Below, piece by piece: positions 26,173 to 34,688 of a stretch of 64,000 nt of DNA; the first letter of the stretch is position 1; each line of letters begins with the position of its first letter. The notes below the pieces were generated by a model, which searched no databases, was not told the DNA's origin, and saw only the letters and a list, made by a program, of their open reading frames with translations. This stretch comes from Kitasatospora albolonga (lineage in GTDB: Bacteria; Actinomycetota; Actinomycetes; Streptomycetales; Streptomycetaceae): the NCBI GenBank assembly GCA_002082585.1, contig CP020563.1, forward strand, positions 4,458,001-4,522,000, in the 5' to 3' direction. Made by a program: the position numbers and the translations under genes.

Positions 26173-27104
26173 CAGGCGGATACCTCCGTGGCGAGTAGAT
26201 CCCAGGCGAGCAGCCCCGCGCCCAGGCATCCGGCGGTGTCCCCGAGGGCCGCCGGGACGATGTGGGGCAGCTTCTGGAACGTGACGCGTTCCTCGACGGC
26301 CGCACGCAGTGGTGTGAACAAGGTTTCCCCGGCCTCGGCGAGACCGCCACCGATGATGAGCGTGCGCGGGTCCAGCAGGGTCAGCGCGGTGACGAGGCCC
26401 GCGGCGAGCGCGTCGACCGCGTTCCGCCAGACCTCGATCGCCGCCGGGTCGCCCGACTCGACGGCCTTGGCGCAGTCGGCCGCGTCCGCCTCGGGGTCCC
26501 CGGAGGCGGCGGCCCAGGCCCGGGTCACCGCGGAGGCGGAGGCCAGGGTCTCCAGACAGCCGCGCTGGCCGCAGCTGCAGTCCAGGCCGTCCGGCCGGAC
26601 GACGATGTGGCCGATCTCGCCCGCGTACCCGTGGGCGCCCGCCTCGATCCGCCCGGCGATCCCGATGGCCCCGGCGATGCCGGTGCCCAGCGGCACGAAC
26701 AGGAAGCGGTCGGCGCCCCGGCCCGCCCCGATCCGGCCCTCGGCGAGCCCTCCGGTGCGTACGTCGTGGCCGAGCGCGACCGGAATCCTGCCGAGGCGCT
26801 CGCCCAGCAGGGCGCGCATCGGTACGTCGCGCCAGCCCAGGTTGGCGGAGTAGATCGCGATCCCGTTCTCGGCGTCGACGATGCCGGGCACGGCGACCCC
26901 GGCGGCCACGGCGCTCTCGCCGAAGTGCTCCTCGCCGTACGCGCGCAGTTCCGCGGCGAACGCGAGGACGGTCTCGACGACCGCGTCGGCGCCGCGCTTC
27001 CGGCCGGTGGCCCGCCGCGCCTCGTGGAGCAGCGTGCCGTCGGTCCCGACCAGCGCGGCCTTCATTCCGGTGCCGCCCACATCGAGGGCGATGACATGTC
27101 TCAC
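26172..27104 (-). CDS. nagK: ROK-family N-acetylglucosamine kinase
   Basis: 310 residues: phosphate-binding ALDVGGTGMKAALV at the N-terminus, GTGIAGAI, and the ROK zinc motif LDCSCGQRGCLETLAS. The conserved EIGH motif (GEIGHIVV) provides a sugar contact. It is the first gene of a nagK-nagA operon and probably phosphorylates GlcNAc. It starts with GTG at 27104. A DasR-like operator lies about 30 bases upstream, so expression should rise when GlcN-6-P accumulates. Confidence 0.9.
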   Translation of the reverse strand: MRHVIALDVGGTGMKAALVGTDGTLLHEARRATGRKRGADAVVETVLAFAAELRAYGEEHFGESAVAAGVAVPGIVDAENGIAIYSANLGWRDVPMRALLGERLGRIPVALGHDVRTGGLAEGRIGAGRGADRFLFVPLGTGIAGAIGIAGRIEAGAHGYAGEIGHIVVRPDGLDCSCGQRGCLETLASASAVTRAWAAASGDPEADAADCAKAVESGDPAAIEVWRNAVDALAAGLVTALTLLDPRTLIIGGGLAEAGETLFTPLRAAVEERVTFQKLPHIVPAALGDTAGCLGAGLLAWDLLATEVSA

Positions 27105-27132
27105 GGGAGACAGTTTCGCCCGCCGACCCCTA

Positions 27133-27148
27133 AAAGGTCTAGTCCACT
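27133..27148. promoter_or_regulatory. DasR-like operator (dre) for nagK-nagA
   Basis: AAAGGTCTAGTCCACT matches the DasR consensus ACTGGTCTAGACCACT at 13 of 16 positions by eye. It lies 29 bases upstream of the nagK GTG, where it would block the promoter. Confidence 0.75.
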
Positions 27149-27533
27149 AGCGTGGTTTGTTGCGCACCCATACAAAATGATGAACGAGTGAAGGTGGACC
27201 GTTTCCTTCCGGAAAGCCACGAAATGGGCACCCGGATCGGGCTCGGGGCAGGGGGCGGCCCGGCCAATGGTCTGGACCAACATACGGGTTCGGGGCCTCG
27301 ACTGCCATAGCCCGTAAGCCAGTTGTGGGCCGCAAAGCCCGCATACGTTGCCGAAGCGATACGCCTGTGGTGTAGACCTCCCCCTCGGCCGTGGGGGAAA
27401 ATCGCAGTTCATCCGGACGGTGGCAGGACGGGTGGTGCCGCCGTGGCCGACAGGAACTCCGACCGGGAAGTCCGCACGGCGACGCGACGCCCACCGTCCG
27501 TGAGACAGGTGATCGACGAGGATGGGCGAGGCT
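27149..27533. promoter_or_regulatory. Divergent promoter region of nagK and the sugar-binding lipoprotein gene
   Basis: About 385 bases without a gene. Apart from the two dre-like sites (27133 and 27366) I see no coding potential in the first half. It contains an AT-richer stretch near 27165-27185 that probably holds the nagK promoter. Confidence 0.6.
27366..27381. promoter_or_regulatory. DasR-like operator (dre) for the solute-binding lipoprotein gene
   Basis: TGTGGTGTAGACCTCC agrees closely with known dre variants such as AGTGGTGTAGACCACC. It lies about 150-170 bases before the lipoprotein gene. Confidence 0.75.
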
Positions 27534-28799
27534 GTGCAGCGGCGCTTTTCGGTTATGACCGCGGTGGTGGCCGCGCTGGGATTGACGGCAACGTTGTCGG
27601 GATGCGGCGGTGAGAGCGGCTCGGGCGATGTCACCCTGAAGCTGGTCGCCGCCGACTACGGCACCAGTTCGGCCAACAGCTCCGAGAAGTACTGGAGCGG
27701 TGTCGCGGCGGGCTTCGAGAAGCAGAACCCCGGCATCAAGGTCGAGGTCAACGTCCTCTCCTGGAAGGACGTCGACCGCAAGGTCGCCGAGATGGTGAAG
27801 GCGGGCAGGGCCCCCGACATCGCCCAGATCGGCGCCTACGCCGACTACGCCAAGGACGGCAAGCTCTACAGCGCCGACCAGATGATCTCCATCCCCACCC
27901 AGGCGAACTTCCTGCCCTCCCTCACCGACGCGGGCAAGGTCGACGGCACGCTGTACGGGCTCCCGTTCGTCGCCAGCACCCGGCTGCTCTTCTACAACGA
28001 GAAGCTCTTCGACCAGGCGGGCCTGGACGCCCCCGAGACCTGGGACGACATCCAGAAGGACGCCACCGCGCTCAAGGCGAAGGGCGTCACCACCCCGTTC
28101 GCCCTGCCGCTCGGCCCGGAGGAGTCCCAGGCCGAGACGCTGATGTGGCTGCTCAGCAACAGCGGCGGTTACGTCGACGACGTCGGCCTGTACGACATCG
28201 ACTCGGCCCAGAACATCGCCACGTTCAGCTGGCTGCGGGACAACCTCGTCGGCAAGGGCCTCACCGGCCCCGTCGCGCCGGGCAAGCTGGACCGCGAGAA
28301 GGCGTTCGAGGCGTTCACCAAGGGCGAGGTCGGCATGCTCAACGGCCACCCCACGCTGATGGAGGAGGCCGAGGCCAAGGGCATCAAGGTCGGCATGGTG
28401 CCGCTGCCCGGCGCCGAGGGGCCGACGAAGGGCTCGATGGGCGTCGCCGACTGGATGATGGGCTTCAAGCAGAACGGCAACCGCCAGGCGATCGGCAAGT
28501 TCTTCGACTACGCCTACTCCGACGAGAACGTGCTCGCCTTCGCCGACGAGTACGACCTGCTCCCGGTGACCGGCAGCGCGTCCGCCGAGATGGAGACCGA
28601 CGCCAAGCACGCGAAGCTGCGCGAGTTCCTGGCGGCGCTCCCCAACTCCCAGCTGCCCCCGTTCGGCAAGACGTCCTGGGCGACGGTGAGCGAGTCGATC
28701 AAGACGAACATCGGCGAGGCGGTCGCGCCCGGCGGGAGCCCGGAGCGGGTACTCGGGGCGATAGCCGCGGAGGCGACGAGGGCGGAGAACGCGGAGTAG
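27534..28799 (+). CDS. ABC-transporter sugar-binding lipoprotein
   Basis: About 421 residues of the MalE/SBP type-1 family. The signal peptide ends in the lipobox LTATLSGCGG; the mature protein (LKLVAADYG...YWSGVAAGFEKQNPGIKVEVNVLSWKDVDRKVAEMVKAGRAPDIAQIG, GTLYGLPFVASTRLLFYNEKLFDQAG) is a canonical extracellular sugar receptor. No permease genes are adjacent, so it must use transporter parts from elsewhere. GTG 27534 has a GGGCGAGG before it; ATG 27522 is the alternative. It corresponds by position to SCO4286 and probably takes up an amino sugar. Confidence 0.85.
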   Translation: MQRRFSVMTAVVAALGLTATLSGCGGESGSGDVTLKLVAADYGTSSANSSEKYWSGVAAGFEKQNPGIKVEVNVLSWKDVDRKVAEMVKAGRAPDIAQIGAYADYAKDGKLYSADQMISIPTQANFLPSLTDAGKVDGTLYGLPFVASTRLLFYNEKLFDQAGLDAPETWDDIQKDATALKAKGVTTPFALPLGPEESQAETLMWLLSNSGGYVDDVGLYDIDSAQNIATFSWLRDNLVGKGLTGPVAPGKLDREKAFEAFTKGEVGMLNGHPTLMEEAEAKGIKVGMVPLPGAEGPTKGSMGVADWMMGFKQNGNRQAIGKFFDYAYSDENVLAFADEYDLLPVTGSASAEMETDAKHAKLREFLAALPNSQLPPFGKTSWATVSESIKTNIGEAVAPGGSPERVLGAIAAEATRAENAE

Positions 28800-28840
28800 G
28801 GCGCCGTGGCGCGGGCGGGCGCGGTGTCGGAGGGCGCGGT

Positions 28841-28846
28841 TAGGTT
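28841..28846 (+). promoter_or_regulatory. TAGGTT -10 box, leaderless start at 28853
   Basis: TAGGTT lies six bases before ATG 28853 with no ribosome binding site. Confidence 0.6.
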
Positions 28847-28852
28847 GGTCGT

Positions 28853-29179
28853 ATGACCGCTTCCGCCCCCGACCCGGGCACTGCCCCCGACCCGGACGCC
28901 GATCGAGACGTCCCGGACACCGATCGCGACCCCGGTCCCGGCGCCTCCCCTCCGGTGGAGCTGTCCGCGCGGGCGCGGGCGGTGCTCGCGCTGGAGCGGC
29001 GGCCCTGGGCCGGGCCCGGGGCGAAGGAGCGGGCGATCCGGGAGGAGCTCGGCATCTCCCCGGTCCGCTACTTCCAGCTCCTCGACGCACTGATCGAGGA
29101 CGAGCGGGCGCTCCGCGAGGACCCGGTCACGGTGAACCGCCTGCGTCGGCTGAAGGAGGAGCGGCGGGGGAGACGCTGA
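28853..29179 (+). CDS. DUF3263 family protein
   Basis: 108 residues. The N-terminal 40 are Asp/Pro-rich and variable. The C-terminal part (ELSARARAVLALERRPWAGPGAKERAIREELGISPVRYFQLLDALIEDERALREDPVTVNRLRRL) is the DUF3263 domain, a small helical domain resembling a sigma-factor or HTH fold, conserved in actinobacteria and without assigned function. Probably a DNA-associated small protein, by inference. Confidence 0.8.
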   Translation: MTASAPDPGTAPDPDADRDVPDTDRDPGPGASPPVELSARARAVLALERRPWAGPGAKERAIREELGISPVRYFQLLDALIEDERALREDPVTVNRLRRLKEERRGRR

Positions 29180-29189
29180 GACGCGCGCC

Positions 29190-29573
29190 TCACGTCTGCC
29201 GTTGCCGTACGTGGCGTCCGCCATCGGCGTCGTCACCGGCCTCACGGCGCGTCCGCCACCGGCACGCGAACCCCACGGCCACCGAGAAGATCATGAGCGG
29301 TCCGGCGGCCCCGTGGATCAGGGTCACCGCCCAGCCCGCCTTCTCGCCGAACAGCTGGCCCACCGCCCTGGCAGCCAGAACGGTGCCCAGCAGCACATAG
29401 CTGAGGCCCCAGACGCGGGCCAGCCACACGGGTCCCGTGATCGGCTGCGGCGGCCGGTGCGGCCGGAGCACGGCCAGCCCTCCCCACCCCGCACAGCCCA
29501 GCGCCAGGACCAGCATGAACACGGCCCCGGCCGTGCCCAGGGCATCAGTCTGTATCTCCGGCATGCGCGTCAC
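29190..29573 (-). CDS. Small integral membrane protein, hypothetical
   Basis: 127 residues with about three hydrophobic segments (AGAVFMLVLALGCAGWGGLAVL, VWGLSYVLLGTVLAARAVG, AVTLIHGAAGPLMIFSVAVGFAC) and a charged C-terminal tail. I do not recognise a family. It starts at GTG 29573 with GAAG upstream, or ATG 29564. Convergent with the DUF3263 gene. Confidence 0.65.
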   Translation of the reverse strand: MTRMPEIQTDALGTAGAVFMLVLALGCAGWGGLAVLRPHRPPQPITGPVWLARVWGLSYVLLGTVLAARAVGQLFGEKAGWAVTLIHGAAGPLMIFSVAVGFACRWRTRREAGDDADGGRHVRQRQT

Positions 29574-29758
29574 GCTCTTCTCACATCACGCGGCCCCCGT
29601 GCCGGGGCCCGCCCCCGGCTCCGCATGATGGCAGTCCGGGCGCGGTACCTCACCCGCAGGGCACGGCAGACATCCGGAACGGCTGCCTTCCGGCTTCCGG
29701 CAAGGTGAGCGGCCGGGCCCGTTCGCCCGGACCTGGCCCCAGTGCCCGCGCCCTGGAT

Positions 29759-29764
29759 TAGGCT
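29759..29764 (+). promoter_or_regulatory. TAGGCT -10 box, leaderless start of otsB
   Basis: TAGGCT lies six bases before ATG 29771 with no ribosome binding site. Confidence 0.6.
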
Positions 29765-29770
29765 CACCCC

Positions 29771-30634
29771 ATGGGCAGCCACTCCGTACAGCCGCCGGTC
29801 CCGATCCCGACTCCGACCACCCCGGCCGGCCGCGAGGGCCTGGAGGCCGTCCTCGCCCGCCCCGGCCGCGCGGTCATCGCCCTCGACTTCGACGGCACGC
29901 TCGCCGACATCGTCCCCGACCCCGAGCACGCCCGCGCCCACCCCGGCGCCGTGGAAGCGCTCGCCGCGCTCGCCCCGAAGGTCGCCTCCGTCGCCGTGAT
30001 CACCGGCCGCCCCGCAGGTGTGGCCGTACGCTACGGCGGCTTCGCCGGTGTCCCCGGCCTCGATCACCTCGTCGTCCTCGGCCATTACGGCGCCGAGCGC
30101 TGGGACGCCGCGACCGGCACCGTCCAGGCCCCCGCACCGCACCCCGGCGTCGCCGAGGCGAGGGCCGAACTCCCCGGCGTACTGCACGAGTTCGACTTCT
30201 GGCGCGGCACCTGGATCGAGGAGAAGGGGCAGGCCGTCGCCGTCCACACCCGCCGCGCCCCGGACCCGCGGGCAGCCTTCGAGACCCTGCGCGGCCCCCT
30301 CGGCGAGCTGGCCGCCCGCCACGGGCTGATCCTCGAACCGGGCCGCCAGGTCCTGGAGTTGCGCCCGCCGGGCATGGACAAGGGCGTGGCTCTGGAGTCG
30401 TACGTCGCCGAGGTCGGCGCCGGGTCCGTCCTGTACGCGGGCGACGACCTCGGGGACCTCGCCGCCTTCGCCGCGGTGGAGAAGCTGCGCGGCGGCGGCC
30501 CGGACGGCATTCCGGGGCTGCTGGTGTGCAGCGGCAGCGCCGAGGTGCCCGAACTGGCGGAGCGCGCCGACCTGTTGGTCCCGGGCCCGGCCGCCGTGGT
30601 GGACTTCCTGGCGGCCCTGGCGGATCAGCTGTAG
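29771..30634 (+). CDS. otsB: Trehalose-6-phosphate phosphatase
   Basis: 287 residues of the HAD superfamily: motif I DFDGTLADIVPDP with nucleophile Asp, motif II (AVITGRPAG), motif III Lys (GMDKGVAL) and motif IV acidic residues (YAGDDLGDLAAF). It releases phosphate from trehalose-6-P made by the otsA product. The otsA gene is convergent and ends nine bases away, so the two share a 3' junction rather than an operon. Confidence 0.9.
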   Translation: MGSHSVQPPVPIPTPTTPAGREGLEAVLARPGRAVIALDFDGTLADIVPDPEHARAHPGAVEALAALAPKVASVAVITGRPAGVAVRYGGFAGVPGLDHLVVLGHYGAERWDAATGTVQAPAPHPGVAEARAELPGVLHEFDFWRGTWIEEKGQAVAVHTRRAPDPRAAFETLRGPLGELAARHGLILEPGRQVLELRPPGMDKGVALESYVAEVGAGSVLYAGDDLGDLAAFAAVEKLRGGGPDGIPGLLVCSGSAEVPELAERADLLVPGPAAVVDFLAALADQL

Positions 30635-30643
30635 GCGCCCCCC

Positions 30644-32044
30644 TCACTCCTGCCGCAGCGCCTCCAGCTGATCCAGGAACCACCGCTGCGGCGGGAGCGC
30701 GGTCGCCGCCTCCGCCAGCCGCTTCGTGCGGCCCGTCCGCTCCTCGGCGCCCATCGACAGGGCCTCGTGCAGCGCGTCGGCCGTGCCCACCACGTCGTAC
30801 GGGTTCACCACGATCGCGTCCTCGCCCAGCTCCTCGTACGCCCCCGCCTCCCGCGACAGCACCAGCGCGCAGCCCTGGTCGGAGACGACGGGGACCTCCT
30901 TGGCGACCAGGTTCATCCCGTCGCGGATCGGGTTGACCAGCGCCACGTCCGCCAGCCGGTACGCGGCGAGCGAGCGGGCGAAGTCGTCCTTCACATGGAG
31001 GACGACGGGTGTCCAACTCTCCGTGCCGTACGCCCCGTTGATCTCCGTGGCCAGGGTCTGCACCGCCGCCGTGTAGTCCCGGTAGACCGCGAGGTCCTGG
31101 CGGGAGGGGTAGGCGAAGGCCACGTGGACCACGCGCTCGCGCCACTCGGGGCGGGTCTCCAGCAGGGTCCGGTACGCGTGCAGGCCGCGCACGATGTTCT
31201 TCGACAGCTCGGTGCGGTCCACCCGCACGATCGTCTTCCGGCCCTCGCCCACCTGCTCCCGCAGCGCCGCCATCCGCTCGTCCACGTCCGCCTCGCGCGA
31301 GCGCCGCCGCAGGAAGTCCGCGTCCGCCCCCAGCCCGTGCACCCCGATCCGGGTCCGGCCGGTCCCGCCGAGGATCTCCGTACAGCAGCCGATGAACGCG
31401 TCCGCCCACCGCCGGGTCAGGAACGCGGCCCGGTCCGCGCCGAGGATGCCCCGCAGCAGCTGCTCGGCGATGTCGTCGGGCAGCAGCCGGAAGTAGTCCA
31501 CGGGCGCCCACGGGGTGTGCGAGAAGTGGCCGATCCGCAGGTCCGGGCGCAGCTCGCGGAGCATCCCGGGGACCAGGGCCAGGTGGTAGTCCTGGACCAG
31601 CACCGCCGCCTCCGGGCCCGCCTCCTCGGCGAGCGCCTGGGCGAAGGCCCGGTTGTACGCCTCGTACGCGGCCCACTGGCGCCGGAACTCCGCGTCGAAG
31701 ACCGGCTCCACGGGGGTCTGGTACAGCAGGTGGTGGACGAACCACAGCACGGAGTTGGCGATGCCGTTGTACGCGTCGGCGTGGACCCCGGCATCGATGT
31801 CGAGCATCCGTACGCCCGGCTCACCGACCCCCCGCCGCACCGCCTCGCGGTCGCCGTCCCCGAGGGCCGCGCAGACCCACAGCTTGTCGTCGACGGCGCT
31901 CAGCCCGGAGACGAGACCCCCGCCGCCGCGCTTGGCGTCGAGCGTTCCGTCCTCGCCGAGCGTGTACGTGATCGGGCCGCGGTTGGACGCGACGAGAACC
32001 TGGGCAGTGGACGGGGCGGTGGCTTCGGCATGCTCGGTGACCAT
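30644..32044 (-). CDS. otsA: Trehalose-6-phosphate synthase (GT20)
   Basis: 466 residues, the usual OtsA size. Motifs: VLVASNRGPITYTL, VLVQDYHLALVPGMLRELRPDLRIGHFSHTPWAPVDYFRLLP, the donor-site RVDRTELSKNI and NPIRDGMNLVAKEVPV with the acidic nucleotide-sugar contacts. It joins a glucose from a nucleotide-sugar to glucose-6-P. A plant-type phosphatase fusion is absent, consistent with a separate otsB. Start ATG 32044 is leaderless. Confidence 0.9.
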   Translation of the reverse strand: MVTEHAEATAPSTAQVLVASNRGPITYTLGEDGTLDAKRGGGGLVSGLSAVDDKLWVCAALGDGDREAVRRGVGEPGVRMLDIDAGVHADAYNGIANSVLWFVHHLLYQTPVEPVFDAEFRRQWAAYEAYNRAFAQALAEEAGPEAAVLVQDYHLALVPGMLRELRPDLRIGHFSHTPWAPVDYFRLLPDDIAEQLLRGILGADRAAFLTRRWADAFIGCCTEILGGTGRTRIGVHGLGADADFLRRRSREADVDERMAALREQVGEGRKTIVRVDRTELSKNIVRGLHAYRTLLETRPEWRERVVHVAFAYPSRQDLAVYRDYTAAVQTLATEINGAYGTESWTPVVLHVKDDFARSLAAYRLADVALVNPIRDGMNLVAKEVPVVSDQGCALVLSREAGAYEELGEDAIVVNPYDVVGTADALHEALSMGAEERTGRTKRLAEAATALPPQRWFLDQLEALRQE

Positions 32045-32051
32045 GTAGCGG

Positions 32052-32057
32052 AACCTA
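32052..32057 (-). promoter_or_regulatory. TAGGTT -10 box of otsA (leaderless)
   Basis: On the minus strand TAGGTT lies seven bases before ATG 32044. Confidence 0.6.
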
Positions 32058-32107
32058 GCCCGTAAGGGAAGCCGCCAAACGCGCGTCCGGAGGACGGGCC
32101 ACCACCA

Positions 32108-33085
32108 TCACGCCGCCCACCGCTGCGCGTACTCCTCGATCTCCCGCATCGGCGGCCGTTCCTCCGTGTCCACCGCGTGGGTGCGCGGCACGAACCCCTC
32201 CGCGCCCCGCTCGAACTGCGTCAGCGCGGGCCGCACCAGATGGCCCCGGGAGAGCCGCAGCTGAGCCGTGCGGTAGATCGCCGCCGCCATCCGGCCCAGC
32301 GCCTGCCCGTCCTGGTGGCGGTGGCGCCGTACGCCGACATCGACCTGGCCCAGCGCGTCCAGGCCCACGGTGTGCAGCGCGTCGACCAGGAGCCCCAGTT
32401 CCACTCCGTAACCGACCGGGAACGGCAGCCGCTCCAGCAGCGAGCGCCGCACCGCGTACTCGCCGCCCAACGGCTGCACGAAACCGGCCAGCTGCGGCCA
32501 GTGCAGATTGAGCAGCGGGCGGGCCACCAGCTCGGTGACACGACCGCCCTGACCTGCGGTGTCACCGAACGGACGGTCGTACATCGCCTTGACGAACTGC
32601 ACGGTCGGATCGGTGAGCAGCGGGCCGACCGTCCCCGAGACGAAGTCCGCGGAGAAGTCCTTGAGGTCGGCGTCGACAAAGCAGACGATCTCCCCGCTGG
32701 TCACCAGGAGCGACCGCCAGAGCACCTCGCCCTTGCCGGGCAGGGCCGGGACCCTCGGCAGGATCGCGTCCCGGTGGACCACCCGGGCCCCGGCCTCCGC
32801 CGCGACGGCGGCGGTGGCGTCGGTGGAACCGGAGTCGATCACCACCAGCTCGTCCACCAGCCGGACCTTCTCCATCAGCTCCCGCCGGACCGTGGCCACG
32901 ATCGCGCCGACCGTGGCCTCCTCGTTCAGCGCGGGCAGCACCACACTCACCGAGGTGCGGTGCGGTTCGGCGTTCCGGGCGTCGGTGAGCCGGTCCAGCG
33001 GGCGGTCGGCGGACGACCAGGAACGCCTGGTCAGCCAGCGTTCCACCTCTTCGAGCACGGTCGGCACCCCTCGTATGTGATCCAT
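32108..33085 (-). CDS. gpgS: Glucosyl-3-phosphoglycerate synthase
   Basis: 325 residues of GT81. Motifs: [39 protein letters not shown], the metal-binding FVDADLKDF (DxD-type), the loop [31 protein letters not shown], and [21 protein letters not shown]. It transfers glucose from a nucleotide-sugar to 3-phosphoglycerate, the first step to glucosylglycerate, a compatible solute or start unit of methylglucose polysaccharides. Its position next to otsA/otsB makes a solute-synthesis locus likely. No GpgP phosphatase is visible in the window. Confidence 0.88.
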   Translation of the reverse strand: MDHIRGVPTVLEEVERWLTRRSWSSADRPLDRLTDARNAEPHRTSVSVVLPALNEEATVGAIVATVRRELMEKVRLVDELVVIDSGSTDATAAVAAEAGARVVHRDAILPRVPALPGKGEVLWRSLLVTSGEIVCFVDADLKDFSADFVSGTVGPLLTDPTVQFVKAMYDRPFGDTAGQGGRVTELVARPLLNLHWPQLAGFVQPLGGEYAVRRSLLERLPFPVGYGVELGLLVDALHTVGLDALGQVDVGVRRHRHQDGQALGRMAAAIYRTAQLRLSRGHLVRPALTQFERGAEGFVPRTHAVDTEERPPMREIEEYAQRWAA

Positions 33086-33213
33086 CTCGCCGTTCGGACG
33101 ACTATCTCAACCGTCCACTCCTTCGGTTACAGTCTTGAACAACGCGGATGACCGTCGCATGTCGGGGTCCGTCCGCACACAAACGCCTGGATCGAAGATC
33201 CAGTGCCACAGAG

Positions 33214-33337
33214 CTCATCCAGAGGGACTGAGGGAACGGCCCGTTGAAGTCCCGGCAACCCTCCTACCGGCCGCGAGGTCACGGTGGGGAAGGTGCCAAT
33301 TCCGTCTTGCGGCGAAACGCGCCGCGAGGAAGATGAG
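33214..33337 (+). promoter_or_regulatory. SAM-I (S-box) riboswitch upstream of thrC
   Basis: The conserved core is readable in order: CTCATCCAGAGGGACTGAGG, AACGGCCC, TTGAAGTCCCGGCAACC, then GGTGCCAATTCC and a GC-rich hairpin (TTGCGGCG/CGCCGCGAG). Helix P1 is CTCATC (33214-33219) with GATGAG (33332-33337). The 3' strand of P1 runs directly into the purine-rich GAGGAGAAAGGG before the thrC start, and no terminator hairpin separates them, which favours translational over transcriptional control. SAM is the expected ligand from the family. Confidence 0.88.
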
Positions 33338-33357
33338 GAGAAAGGGCCTCCGCCATC

Positions 33358-34653
33358 ATGGCTGTTCAGACCGTCGCAGGTAATGCCACCACCGCTTCCG
33401 TGAACCTCGGTCCCGCCGTGGCGCTTTCCTGCCGCGAGTGCGGCGAGCGTTTCGAGCTCGGCCCGCTTTTCGCCTGTGCGTCCTGTTTCGGGCCACTGGA
33501 AGTGGCGTACGACCTGCCCGCCGGTGACCCGGAGGAGCTGCGCAAGCGCATCGAGGCCGGTCCCGACAACATCTGGCGCTACGCCCCGCTCCTGCCGGTC
33601 CCCGCGGACGTGGCGGAGAAGCCCAACCTGAACCCCGGCTTCACCAAGCTGGTCAAGGCCGACAACCTCGCCCGTGAGCTGGGCGTCACCGGCGGTCTGT
33701 ACGTCAAGGACGACTCCGGCAACCCGACGCACTCCTTCAAGGACCGCGTCGTCGCGATCGCCGTCGAGGCCGCCCGCGCCTTCGGTTTCACCACCCTCTC
33801 CTGCTCCTCCACGGGCAACCTGGCCGGTGCCGTCGGCGCCGCCGCCGCCCGCGCCGGACTGCGCTCCTGCGTCTTCATCCCGCACGACCTGGAGCAGGGC
33901 AAGGTCGTCATGGCCGCGGTGTACGGCGGTGAACTGGTCGGCATCGAGGGCAACTACGACGATGTGAACCGCTTCTGCTCCGAGCTGATCGGCGACCCGC
34001 TCGGCGAGGGCTGGGGCTTCGTCAACGTCAACCTGCGCCCGTACTACGGCGAGGGCTCCAAGACCCTGGCGTACGAGATCTGCGAGCAGCTCGGCTGGCG
34101 GCTGCCCGACCAGATCGTCATCCCGATCGCGTCCGGCTCCCAGCTGACGAAGATCGACAAGGGGTTCCAGGAGCTGATCAGGCTGGGTCTGGTCGAGGAC
34201 CGGCCGTACAAGATCTTCGGCGCCCAGGCCGAGGGCTGCTCCCCGGTCTCCGCCGCCTTCAAGGCCGGTCACGACGTCGTACGGCCCCAGAAGCCGAACA
34301 CCATCGCCAAGTCCCTGGCCATCGGCAACCCGGCGGACGGCCCGTACGTCCTGGACATCGCCCGCCGCACGGGCGGCGCGGTGGAGGACGTGAACGACGA
34401 GCAGGTCGTCGACGCGATCAAGCTGCTGGCGCGCACCGAGGGCATCTTCGGCGAGACGGCGGGCGGGGTGACGGTCGGCGTGACGAAGAAGCTGATCGAG
34501 GCCGGGGTGATCGACCCGGCGCTCACCACCGTCGTCCTGAACACCGGTGACGGGCTCAAGACGCTGGACGCGGTCTCCGCGACCTCGCAGGCGACGGCCA
34601 CCATCAAGCCGAGCCTGGACGCGTTCCGCGCCGCGGGCCTCGCCTCCGCCTGA
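33358..34653 (+). CDS. thrC: Threonine synthase
   Basis: 431 residues of the PLP fold-type II family. An N-terminal zinc-ribbon-like segment (LSCRECGERFELGPLFACASCFGPLEVAYD) is followed by the PLP-lysine motif DDSGNPTHSFKDRVV, the phosphate loop SCSSTGNLAGAV and C-terminal NTGDGLKTLD. It converts O-phosphohomoserine to threonine. ATG 33358 is downstream of the SAM-I riboswitch. The next gene, 35 bases on, encodes a sulfur carrier, so the leader may control both. Confidence 0.95.
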   Translation: MAVQTVAGNATTASVNLGPAVALSCRECGERFELGPLFACASCFGPLEVAYDLPAGDPEELRKRIEAGPDNIWRYAPLLPVPADVAEKPNLNPGFTKLVKADNLARELGVTGGLYVKDDSGNPTHSFKDRVVAIAVEAARAFGFTTLSCSSTGNLAGAVGAAAARAGLRSCVFIPHDLEQGKVVMAAVYGGELVGIEGNYDDVNRFCSELIGDPLGEGWGFVNVNLRPYYGEGSKTLAYEICEQLGWRLPDQIVIPIASGSQLTKIDKGFQELIRLGLVEDRPYKIFGAQAEGCSPVSAAFKAGHDVVRPQKPNTIAKSLAIGNPADGPYVLDIARRTGGAVEDVNDEQVVDAIKLLARTEGIFGETAGGVTVGVTKKLIEAGVIDPALTTVVLNTGDGLKTLDAVSATSQATATIKPSLDAFRAAGLASA

Positions 34654-34688
34654 CCACCCCGACCGCAGCAGCCAGAAAGGCGACCGCC

